Origin: JAYQUR01 sp038133505
Lineage (GTDB): Bacteria; Pseudomonadota; Alphaproteobacteria; MPNO01; UBA830
Length of the DNA: 46,956 bases
Assembly: GCA_038133505.1 (NCBI GenBank)
Contig: JAYPTI010000007.1
Location: 1 to 46,956 of the forward strand
Reading direction: 5' to 3'
The notes beneath the pieces were generated by a model. It did not search any database. It saw only the letters and a program-made list of their open reading frames with translations, and was not told where the DNA came from. This document shows, in pieces, positions 31,153 to 38,162 of the stretch. Within the stretch, counting starts at the first letter, position 1. Every line of letters begins with the position of its first letter. Position numbers and translations under genes: made by a program.

Positions 31153-32349
31153 TCAGCCGGCGGAGGCGGTCTCCGCGAGGGTCTCGCCGGGTTGCCAGCG
31201 GCCGGCGCCCTCGAGCGCCATGGCTGCCGGCATGACATGCTCGGCGAACAGCTCCATCGAGCGCCGGGCGAGCGCCGTCGGCATGGTCGCGATCTGGAAC
31301 ATGCCGAGGAAATAGCCGAGCCCCACCTCGGCGTGGCATTCCGCGAGCCGCTTGCGCACGGTTTCGGGACTGCCGACGATGATCACGCCGCGCTCGATCA
31401 GCGATTCGACCGTATGGGTCGAGACCAGGCTCGACTTGGTCTTCAGGATCCGCTTGTAGGACGAGACCGACATGTAGCCGGGCGGCAGCAGCATTTCGGG
31501 CGGATAGCGCAGCAGCTTGTTGAAGAAGGTCTCGACGTGCGGCCGGACCTCGTCGACGGCCTGCTCGTCGGTCTCGGCGACGTAGATCGGCGCCGCCCAG
31601 CCGAGCTGGTCCGACGCCGCCTCGTAGCCGTAATCGTGCGCCCGCTGCCGATAGGCGTTGTGGAAGCGGATGACGTTCTGGAACGGCGAATAGGTCTGCA
31701 GATAGGTGTATTTGCGGTCCGGGTGCGACGCCCAGTCGATGGTCTCCTGCGAGCCCTGGCTCGGCACCCAGATCGGCGGATGCGGCTGCTGGAACGGGCG
31801 CGGCCAGGTGTTCACGTATTCGAAGTGATAGTGCTTGCCCTCGAACGCGAACGGCCCCTCCTCGGTCCAGGCGCGGATGACCAGATCGTGCGCCTCGTGG
31901 AAGCGCTCGTGGCTGAAGGCGGGGTTCGAGCCGAGCGAGAAATACTCGCAGCCGAGGCCCCGCACCATGCCGCTGATGAGCCGCCCGCCGGTGATGCAGT
32001 CGATCATCGCGTGCTCTTCGGCGAGCGTCATCGGATGGTCGCGGATGCCGAAGGCGTTGCCGAGAATGGCGATCTTCACGCGCTCGGTCTGGCGCGCCAG
32101 CGCCGCCGCCATGACGACCGGCGACGGCATCAGCCCGTAGGCGTTCTGGTGATGCTCGTTGACGCACACGCCGTCGAAGCCGAGCTCCTCTGCGTACTCG
32201 ATCTCGTCGAGATAGCGGTTGTAGAGCTCGTGGCCTTTTTGCGGATCGAAGTTGCTGTTGGGATAGGTGACCCAGCAGCTGTTGTAGTCGCGGTCGTAGT
32301 CCGTATCGATGTAGGCGTACGGCATCAGGTGGAACAGAAAGATCTTCAT
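31153..32349 (-). CDS. LLM-class flavin-dependent oxidoreductase (paralogue 1)
   Basis: 398 residues with the bacterial-luciferase TIM-barrel pattern: MKIFLFHLMPYAYID, GFDGVCVNEHHQNAYGLMPSP near 58-78, LGNAFGIRDHP, EEHAMIDCITGGRLISGMVRG and NPAFSHERFHEA. LLM enzymes use reduced FMN or F420 to oxidise or reduce small organic substrates; this one looks like an FMN-dependent monooxygenase. It is about two-thirds identical by eye to the next gene upstream on the same strand, 52 bp away, so the pair arose by tandem duplication and may form a two-gene operon or heterodimer. The substrate is unknown. Confidence 0.9.
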   Translation of the reverse strand: MKIFLFHLMPYAYIDTDYDRDYNSCWVTYPNSNFDPQKGHELYNRYLDEIEYAEELGFDGVCVNEHHQNAYGLMPSPVVMAAALARQTERVKIAILGNAFGIRDHPMTLAEEHAMIDCITGGRLISGMVRGLGCEYFSLGSNPAFSHERFHEAHDLVIRAWTEEGPFAFEGKHYHFEYVNTWPRPFQQPHPPIWVPSQGSQETIDWASHPDRKYTYLQTYSPFQNVIRFHNAYRQRAHDYGYEAASDQLGWAAPIYVAETDEQAVDEVRPHVETFFNKLLRYPPEMLLPPGYMSVSSYKRILKTKSSLVSTHTVESLIERGVIIVGSPETVRKRLAECHAEVGLGYFLGMFQIATMPTALARRSMELFAEHVMPAAMALEGAGRWQPGETLAETASAG

Positions 32350-32401
32350 CCGCGCCGCTCCGCCCCTGCCATCTTGTCCGCCACCTTGCCTGCCGCCTCG
32401 C

Positions 32402-33571
32402 CTATTCGGCCGCGACCGATTCCTGCTCGCCGAACTGCTTGACGGCCGGCATGACCTCTTCGGCGAAGCGCTTCATACTGGCGACCGTCATGTCGTGCGG
32501 CATCGAGGCGATCTGGAACATGCCGAGGAAGGTGCCGACACCCGCTTCGCGCTGGCAGTACTCCAGCCGCTTGCGGACCGTATCGGGGCTGCCGCAGACG
32601 ACGATGCCGGTCTCGACGAGCTCCTCCATCGAGCGCACCTTGGACAGGCCGCCCTTGTGCTGCATGACGTTCTTGTAGGAACGCAGCGAGAGGTAGCCCG
32701 GCGGCAGCAGCATTTCCGGCGTCATCCGCAGGAACTTGTTGAAGAACGCCTCGGCGTGCGGCCGCGCCTCTTCCATGGCCTTCTCGTCGGTCTCGCCCAC
32801 GTAGATCGGCGCCGCCCAGCCGACCTGCGAGTCCGTCGCCTCGTAGCCGTACTGGTCGCGCGCGACGTCGCGGTACATGTGCAGGAACTTCTTCACCGCC
32901 TCGAACGGGCTGTAGGTCTGCAGGTAGGTGTATCTGTGGTCCGGCCGCGCCGCCCACTCGATGGTCTCGAGCGAGCCCTGCGACGGGCACCAGATCGGCG
33001 GATGCGGCTTCTGGTACGGCCGCGGCCACACGTTCACGTACTCGAAGTGATAGTGCTTGCCCTCGAACGCGAACGGGCCCTCGTCGGTCCAGGCGCGGAT
33101 GACGAGGTCGTGCGCCTCGTGGAAGCGCTCGTGGCTGAAAGCCGGGTTGGCGCCCATCGAGTAGTACTCGGCGCCGATACCGCGGACCATGCCGCTGATC
33201 AGCCGGCCGCCGGTGATGCAGTCGAGCATCGCGTGCTCTTCGGCGAGGGTGAGCGGATGCTCGCGCAGGCCGAACGCGTTGCCGAGCACTGCGATCTTGG
33301 CCTTGGACGTGCGCCGCGCCAGTGCCGCGGCGGGAACGATCGGCGACGGCATCAGCCCGTAGGCGTTCTGGTGATGCTCGTTGACGCAAAGCCCGTCGAA
33401 GCCGAGTTCCTCGCCCATCTCGAGCTCGTCGAGATAGGTGTTGTAGAGCTCGAAGCCGACCTTCGGATCGAAGTTGCTGTTCGGATAGACGACCCAGGAT
33501 GCCTTGTATTTTTTATCGTAATCCAGATCCAGACACGCATACGGCATCAGATGGAAAAGAAAGCACTTCAT
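32402..33571 (-). CDS. LLM-class flavin-dependent oxidoreductase (paralogue 2)
   Basis: 389 residues, a close tandem relative of the gene at 31153-32349: MKCFLFHLMPYACLD, VNEHHQNAYGLMPSP, CITGGRLISGMVRGIG and KHYHFEYVN are shared. The differences cluster in the N-terminal 50, about residues 225-250 (around the FEAVKKFLHMYRD stretch) and the C-terminal 40 residues, where substrate or partner specificity may differ. It is first in the pair, with the start at ATG 33571. It diverges from upp across 99 bp. No flavin reductase gene is adjacent. Confidence 0.9.
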   Translation of the reverse strand: MKCFLFHLMPYACLDLDYDKKYKASWVVYPNSNFDPKVGFELYNTYLDELEMGEELGFDGLCVNEHHQNAYGLMPSPIVPAAALARRTSKAKIAVLGNAFGLREHPLTLAEEHAMLDCITGGRLISGMVRGIGAEYYSMGANPAFSHERFHEAHDLVIRAWTDEGPFAFEGKHYHFEYVNVWPRPYQKPHPPIWCPSQGSLETIEWAARPDHRYTYLQTYSPFEAVKKFLHMYRDVARDQYGYEATDSQVGWAAPIYVGETDEKAMEEARPHAEAFFNKFLRMTPEMLLPPGYLSLRSYKNVMQHKGGLSKVRSMEELVETGIVVCGSPDTVRKRLEYCQREAGVGTFLGMFQIASMPHDMTVASMKRFAEEVMPAVKQFGEQESVAAE

Positions 33572-33670
33572 GAGATTCCCGCCCTTCCCGTCTTTGTTGT
33601 CCGACGATTATAGCGATAACCTTGGCGAGGGAAAGCAGACCGCCCGCAGGGACAGGAAAGGACGCGACGC

Positions 33671-34327
33671 ATGCCGAGCGCCGAGCAGCCGCAAACAGAC
33701 GCCGTCGTAGAGGTCGTCGGCCACCCGCTGGTCGCGCACAAGCTCACGATCCTCCGCGACATGCGCACGCCGACGACGCAATTCCGCCAGGTCACGCGCG
33801 AGATCAGCCTGCTGCTGGCCTACGAGGTCTCGCGCGACCTCAAGCTGACCGAGATCGAGATCGAGACGCCGCTGGAATCCATGACGGCGCCCACGATCGC
33901 GGGGCCGAAGCTCTGCCTCGTGTCGATCCTGCGCGCGGGTAACGGCCTGCTTGACGGCATGCTCGACCTGATCCCGTCGGCGCGGGTCGGCCATATCGGC
34001 ATGTACCGCGACCCCGAGACCAAGGAGCCGGTCGAATACTACCTGAAGCTGCAGGACGGCATCGAGGACCGGCTGTGCATTGTCGTCGACCCGATGCTGG
34101 CGACCGGCCATTCGGCGATCGCGGCGGTAAGGCGGCTGAAGGAGGCCGGCGCGCGGCACCTCAAGTTCGTCTGCGTGATGGCGGCGCCGGAAGGCGTCGC
34201 GGCCTTCCACGCCGCGCATCCGGACGTGCCGGTCTTCACCGCGGCGATCGACCGGGAACTCGACGACCATGCCTATATCAGGCCGGGTCTCGGCGACGCG
34301 GGCGACCGGCTGTACGGCACGAAATAG
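33671..34327 (+). CDS. upp: Uracil phosphoribosyltransferase
   Basis: 218 residues. HPLVAHKLTILRDMRTPTTQFR (residues 18-39) and the PRPP-binding loop VVDPMLATGHSA (138-149; usual form ATGGS) identify UPRT, and the ending DHAYIRPGLGDAGDRLYGTK is the uracil-binding C-terminus. It converts uracil and PRPP to UMP in pyrimidine salvage. RBS AAGGA precedes the ATG. No uracil permease gene is next to it. Confidence 0.97.
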   Translation: MPSAEQPQTDAVVEVVGHPLVAHKLTILRDMRTPTTQFRQVTREISLLLAYEVSRDLKLTEIEIETPLESMTAPTIAGPKLCLVSILRAGNGLLDGMLDLIPSARVGHIGMYRDPETKEPVEYYLKLQDGIEDRLCIVVDPMLATGHSAIAAVRRLKEAGARHLKFVCVMAAPEGVAAFHAAHPDVPVFTAAIDRELDDHAYIRPGLGDAGDRLYGTK

Positions 34328-34406
34328 CGGCGCGGCCGCCGCCGGGGCTTTGTTCTTGCCCCACCCGCCCGCTCCGGCCTAGCATTGCGGGAGGGGAGGT
34401 AGCGTC

Positions 34407-34874
34407 ATGTTCAAACTTACCCACACGCTTCCGGTCAATGACGGCCCGGTCCGGCTGACCCGCGATCAGGTCTGGCAGGGGCTGGTGCTGAAAGCCGAGA
34501 ACCCGGTCCCGTTCGTCGACGCGATGAGCGCCTGCGAAGTGATCGAGCGCGGCGACAACTGGCTTCTGCGCGACTTCACGCTGCGCGGCGAGGAGATGCA
34601 GGAGCGCATCACGTTCGAGCCGCAGGAACGCGTCACCTTCGTGCGCACCAGGAGCACCTCGATGGGATCCATCCTCAACGAGATCGTCACGCTGGACGAC
34701 GGCGCGCTCGGCCTCCGCTTCACGTTCGAGCTGGAGGCGGACGGCATCGAACCGGGGAGCGCCGAGGAACGGGAATTCGCCGAGCGCATGGCGAAGAGCT
34801 ACTTCCAGGCGGTCGGCTCGACCCTCGCGGAAATCCGCCGCCGCGTGCAGGCGGGCGAACTCGACGCCGCTTAG
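34407..34874 (+). CDS. SRPBCC-fold protein, AtaL/DUF1857-like
   Basis: 155 residues. LTRDQVWQGLVLKAENPVPFVDAMSACEVIE and the strand FLREDFTLRGEEMQERITFE-like middle (DFTLRGEEMQERITFEP) match the AtaL/DUF1857 branch of the START/SRPBCC ligand-binding fold. Members are small soluble proteins that bind hydrophobic ligands; function is not established. GGGAGG lies 7 nt before the ATG. It stands 79 bp after upp and 78 bp before the VOC gene on the same strand. Confidence 0.75.
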   Translation: MFKLTHTLPVNDGPVRLTRDQVWQGLVLKAENPVPFVDAMSACEVIERGDNWLLRDFTLRGEEMQERITFEPQERVTFVRTRSTSMGSILNEIVTLDDGALGLRFTFELEADGIEPGSAEEREFAERMAKSYFQAVGSTLAEIRRRVQAGELDAA

Positions 34875-34952
34875 CGCTTCCGCCGCCGCTTACCCGCGGG
34901 GCGGGTTTGCGGTATCTTGCGGCAACACCGATCCGCGGGAGGAAACCTCACC

Positions 34953-35504
34953 ATGCCGTCGCTTTCCAGAATCAAGGGACTGCACCACTACGCCTACCGG
35001 TGCCGCAACGCGGAGGAAACCCGCAGCTTCTACGAGGACCTGCTGGGGCTGCCGCTGGCGCACGTGATCAAGGCCGACAGCGTGCCGAGCACCGGCGCCG
35101 CGGATCCGTACGTGCACCTGTTTTTCGAATTCGCCGACGGCAGCTGCATCGCGTTCTTCGATCTCGGCGACGAGACGGCCTGCGTCCCGGATCCGGAGAC
35201 GCCGTCCTGGGTGAACCATTTCGCCATGCAGGTCGACACGCTGGAAGAGGTCGAGGCGTGGAGGAAGAAGCTGGAGGATGCCGGGCTCGACGTCGTCGGC
35301 GTCACCGACCACGAATTCGTCAAGTCGATCTACTTTTTCGACCCGAACGGCGTCCGCCTCGAAATCACCACGGTGCTGGTCGGGGACGAAACGCTCGGCG
35401 AATACCGCAGCGACGCGCACGCGAAGCTGAAGGCCTGGACCGATACCCGGCCGCCGCCGCCCACGACCTGGGCGCCGAGGGAGCCCGCCGCCTCCGACGC
35501 CTGA
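34953..35504 (+). CDS. VOC-family (glyoxalase/bleomycin-resistance/dioxygenase) protein
   Basis: 183 residues with two beta-alpha-beta-beta-beta modules: IKGLHHYAYRCRNAEETRSF at the start, VNHFAMQVDTLEEVEAW in the middle and YFFDPNGVRLEITTVL before a Pro-rich tail. His11/His12, the His of NHFAM and Glu of RLEITT are the likely metal ligands of the vicinal oxygen chelate site. GGGAGGAAACC precedes ATG 34953. Possible roles are ring-cleaving dioxygenase, isomerase or glyoxalase-like enzymes; none is favoured. Confidence 0.88.
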   Translation: MPSLSRIKGLHHYAYRCRNAEETRSFYEDLLGLPLAHVIKADSVPSTGAADPYVHLFFEFADGSCIAFFDLGDETACVPDPETPSWVNHFAMQVDTLEEVEAWRKKLEDAGLDVVGVTDHEFVKSIYFFDPNGVRLEITTVLVGDETLGEYRSDAHAKLKAWTDTRPPPPTTWAPREPAASDA

Positions 35505-35603
35505 CGGTTACCGCGGCGGATTAGCAGCACTCTCGGGAGACCAGCGCTAATCCATTGAAATATTAACTTTTTTATTGAGCGTTAACCATCGATTCGGCAA
35601 GAT

Positions 35604-35627
35604 TCTCCGGTCGCAACGAACCGGAGA
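35604..35627 (+). promoter_or_regulatory. Hairpin covering the usg ribosome-binding site
   Basis: An 8-bp stem (35604-35611 with 35620-35627) with an 8-nt loop. The 3' arm contains GGAG (35623-35626), the Shine-Dalgarno of the usg ATG at 35634, 7 nt away. The fold would hide the ribosome site. Confidence 0.5.
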
Positions 35628-35633
35628 TCGCCG

Positions 35634-35897
35634 ATGACGGATATGGAGCGTCAGTTGCACGGGTACCGCCTGACCACGGCGGAAATCATCTATCGCCTGC
35701 CGGATCATCTCGCCCTGCTGCAGACGTACGTCTGGCAGTCGCTCGATCTGGCCCCCAAATTCCCGGAGCTTCACAAGTTCCTCGACTTCTGGAACCGCGA
35801 GATCGAAGGCCCGATCCACTCGGTCAAGGTTGCGGGCACCGACGTCATCAAGCCGCCCCGCACCCGGGTCATAGAGCACTCGCTGACCATTCACTGA
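35634..35897 (+). CDS. usg: Usg family protein
   Basis: 87 residues. ERQLHGYRLTTAEIIYRLPDHLALLQTYVWQ, DLAPKFPELHKFLDFW and EGPIHSVKVA reproduce the Usg-like family (small alphaproteobacterial proteins, sometimes near trp genes). Function is unknown. No signal or membrane segment is present. The leader before it is AT-rich with a TTAACCAT sequence (35582-35589), which looks like a CtrA half-site, and a hairpin over the ribosome site. Confidence 0.92.
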   Translation: MTDMERQLHGYRLTTAEIIYRLPDHLALLQTYVWQSLDLAPKFPELHKFLDFWNREIEGPIHSVKVAGTDVIKPPRTRVIEHSLTIH

Positions 35898-36048
35898 CCG
35901 GCCGCTGAACGGTCACTGACAAGTCCCGGGCCGAAAGCGTTCCGGGCAATACGTCGCATGCGGTTGCCAGCATCGCCGCGCGACGCTACCTAGGCGCAAC
36001 GAACGGAACGCGAGACGGCGTTTTCCGCGAAGGCAGTTGCGGCCCCCG

Positions 36049-37083
36049 ATGTCTGCATTCTCATCCGCGGCGCCCTACGGCGCCCGACGACGCAATATCC
36101 CCTACGGCGCGATCGGCGCGTGGCTCCTCCTCTGCTGCGCGCTGGTGTTCGCCATGGTGCTGCTCGGCGGCATCACGCGGCTGACCGAATCCGGCCTGTC
36201 GATCGTCCACTGGCGCCCCGTCACCGGGTGGCTGCCGCCGATGAGCGACGCGGCATGGGCGGCCGCATTCGACGCCTACAAGGCATCGCCCGAGTTCAAG
36301 CAGCTCAATTTCTGGATGACGGTCGACGACTTCCGCCAGATCTTCTGGCTGGAGTTCCTGCACCGGCTGCTGGGACGCCTGGTCGGCATCGTCTATTTCG
36401 TGCCGTTCCTGTGGTTCGTCGTCCGCCACCGGCTGCCGGCGCAACTCACGCTTCGCCTGACCTTCCTTCTGCTGCTGGGCGGCGCGCAGGGCGTGCTCGG
36501 CTGGTACATGGTCAAGTCGGGCCTCGTCGACCGCCCGTCCGTCAGCCAGTACCGGCTTGCGGCCCATCTGGGTCTCGCGGTCTTCATATACGGCTACATG
36601 CTCTATACGGCGCTCGGACTGCGCCAGTTCGACGGCCAGGCGGACGCAAGCGCGCGGCCTGCCGCCGGCTGGCTGACCCTGCTGGTCTTCGTCACTATGA
36701 TTTGGGGCGCGTTCCTCGCCGGCATCGACGGCGGCGCGGTCTTCAACACGTTCCCGCTGATGGACGGACGCCTGATCCCGCACGGCACGCTGGCGCTGGA
36801 ACCCGCGTGGCGCAACGCCTTCGACAACGTCGCGCTCGTTCAGTTCCTGCACCGGGCGCTGGCGACGCTGACCGTGCTGGCAACGCTGGCGATCTGGCTG
36901 CGCCACCGCAAGAGCGTGCCGTCGGGCGCGCTGGGAATGGCCGCGTTTTTCGCCGTCGCGCAGTTCTGCCTCGGCGTCGCCACGATCCTGTCGGGCGCGT
37001 CGGTCTTTTTCGCCTGGGGTCACCAGGCAGGTGCGATGCTGCTGTTTACGGCAGCGGTCTGGACGTGGCGCGAAACTAGTTGA
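36049..37083 (+). CDS. ctaA: Heme A synthase (COX15/CtaA)
   Basis: 344 residues with eight membrane segments. GGITRLTESGLSIVHW at the N-terminus, and heme-ligand histidines in EFLHRLLG, AAHLGLAVF, QFLHRALA and WGHQAGAML follow COX15 of the alphaproteobacterial/mitochondrial type. It oxidises the methyl group of heme O to formyl, giving heme A for cytochrome aa3 oxidase in the inner membrane. ATG 36049 is preferred to a TTG 4 codons earlier. The stop overlaps the convergent PEP-CTERM gene by 8 bp. Confidence 0.96.
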   Translation: MSAFSSAAPYGARRRNIPYGAIGAWLLLCCALVFAMVLLGGITRLTESGLSIVHWRPVTGWLPPMSDAAWAAAFDAYKASPEFKQLNFWMTVDDFRQIFWLEFLHRLLGRLVGIVYFVPFLWFVVRHRLPAQLTLRLTFLLLLGGAQGVLGWYMVKSGLVDRPSVSQYRLAAHLGLAVFIYGYMLYTALGLRQFDGQADASARPAAGWLTLLVFVTMIWGAFLAGIDGGAVFNTFPLMDGRLIPHGTLALEPAWRNAFDNVALVQFLHRALATLTVLATLAIWLRHRKSVPSGALGMAAFFAVAQFCLGVATILSGASVFFAWGHQAGAMLLFTAAVWTWRETS

Positions 37084-37828
37084 GCGCCCGAAGGCGACGT
37101 CGCCGGACCCCTGCCATTCCGATCAGCGCAACGCTGAAAATCAGCGTGGCGACAGGTTCGGGAACGGCGGTTTCCGCGATCGGCTGCGAAAATCGGACGA
37201 AATCCCAGTCGGCATCGGCGCCGACACCGGGATCGGTTATGCCGTCGCCGAAATTGAACCCGTTCACCGATGAATTGGCACCCGCGACATCGCTATGGGT
37301 CAGGATGCCGTCGATATAGAAATCGAACGCATTCGTGTTCGCGCCGGTTTCGAGTCTGTAGGTGTGGAACTCCGTCAGATCGATCGCGAAGGCATCGAAG
37401 CCGGTTGCGCCGAGAACCTGGACAGCCCCGGGGCCGAAAAACACGCTGTAGCGATGCGCGCCGTCGAACGCCTGAAAGAATGCGCCGCCGAGTCCGTCGA
37501 TATCGAGCACCCTGAGGCGCGCCTCGAGCGAAAAGCCCTGCGTCGGAACCAGCGTTCCGCCGCTCAGGGATGCGTTCGGTACGCCATAGGAAATGTTTCC
37601 GTTGACCGAAATCGTTCGCTGCTGAAGCAGGCCGCCGCTGACGCTGTAGAGCGACGCTTCCGGAAACCCGCTGTTGTTGGCCAGGGTCGTATCCGGGTCC
37701 GCGGAGGGCAGCACACCGTCAACGTTGAATTCGAAATTCTTGACGAGCCCCGCCTCCGCCGTCGGCACGATTACCGCCGAGAGCAGCGAAAGGGCGACTG
37801 CCGTCAGAACTGCTCCGGCTTTCTTCAT
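37076..37828 (-). CDS. PEP-CTERM sorting-signal exported protein with LamG/ConA-like middle
   Basis: 250 residues. Signal peptide MKKAGAVLTAVALSLLSAV with cleavage after PTAEA (~26). The middle resembles a concanavalin/laminin-G fold (GFSLEARLRVLDIDG, HTYRLETGANTNAFDFYIDG), suggesting carbohydrate or surface binding. The C-terminus has VPEP at 222-225, a hydrophobic helix (VATLIFSVALIGMAGV) and RRRR, the exosortase sorting signal. GAGGAG 7 nt before ATG 37828 decides the start over a TTG 5 codons earlier. A -24/-12 promoter lies ~55 bp upstream. Confidence 0.9.
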   Translation of the reverse strand: MKKAGAVLTAVALSLLSAVIVPTAEAGLVKNFEFNVDGVLPSADPDTTLANNSGFPEASLYSVSGGLLQQRTISVNGNISYGVPNASLSGGTLVPTQGFSLEARLRVLDIDGLGGAFFQAFDGAHRYSVFFGPGAVQVLGATGFDAFAIDLTEFHTYRLETGANTNAFDFYIDGILTHSDVAGANSSVNGFNFGDGITDPGVGADADWDFVRFSQPIAETAVPEPVATLIFSVALIGMAGVRRRRLRALN

Positions 37829-37881
37829 CTCCGCACTCCTCAAAGCCCGATCGGGATCGGATGTTCTCCTGCCGGTCGCGG

Positions 37882-37897
37882 TGCAAATCCCATGCCA
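37882..37897 (-). promoter_or_regulatory. Sigma-54 (RpoN) -24/-12 promoter of the second PEP-CTERM gene
   Basis: On the minus strand TGGCATGGGATTTGCA keeps the GG-N10-GC spacing and both consensus halves of an RpoN promoter (TGGCAY, TTGCA). The expected transcription start near 37871 leaves a ~43-nt leader before ATG 37828. Confidence 0.75.
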
Positions 37898-38001
37898 GAT
37901 TGCGCTTCCGTTTCATTTCAATAAGTTAATCCGCGCGGCGGACGCCACGCGAAAAAACCTTTCAAAATTCTCGACGCTGATAATTCGGTTTTCCGAAACG
38001 A

Positions 38002-38030
38002 TTGACCGAAGCCGCCGGGCGGAGTATCAC
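38002..38030 (+). promoter_or_regulatory. Sigma-70-type promoter of the metZ riboswitch leader
   Basis: TTGACC (38002-38007), a 17-bp spacer and TATCAC (38025-38030). Predicted transcription start near 38037, a few bases before the SAM-II aptamer. Confidence 0.6.
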
Positions 38031-38040
38031 ACCCGTCGTT

Positions 38041-38100
38041 CGTGGTGATTTGAGCCGACCGGCTTGCGGCCACGTTAAAAAAATCTGCTAAAAGGTCGGG
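38041..38100 (+). ncRNA. SAM-II: SAM-II riboswitch (metZ leader)
   Basis: P1 forms from CGTGG (38041-38045) and CCACG (38070-38074). The loop GTGATTTGAGCCGACC and the GGCTTGCGGCCACGTTAAA stretch are typical of SAM-II (SAM-alpha), and the conserved GCTAAAA is at 38087-38093. The pseudoknot strand GGTCGG (38094-38099) pairs with CCGACC (38055-38060). SAM-II elements bind S-adenosylmethionine and switch off methionine-synthesis genes in alphaproteobacteria; metZ follows 63 nt later. Confidence 0.95.
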
Positions 38101-38110
38101 AGCCCATAGT

Positions 38111-38135
38111 CCCCGGCCGCTCGGTCGGGGTTTTT
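38111..38135 (+). terminator. Intrinsic terminator of the metZ leader
   Basis: Stem CCCCGGCC/GGTCGGGG (38111-38118 with 38123-38130, one G-T pair) with a 4-nt loop, followed by TTTTT (38131-38135) and then ATTTG. Its 5' arm can alternatively pair with GGTCGGG at 38094-38100, the same bases used by the SAM-II pseudoknot, giving a plausible antiterminator. So high SAM should favour termination before metZ. The pairing is read by eye, not folded. Confidence 0.8.
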
Positions 38136-38162
38136 ATTTGGGCGAATGCCCGGGAGATGACG

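Noticed and set aside
31153..34327. The LLM genes as RutA pyrimidine oxygenase linked to upp
   Set aside because: The proteins do not show the RutA N-terminal pattern and no other rut genes are present; the closeness to upp looks incidental.
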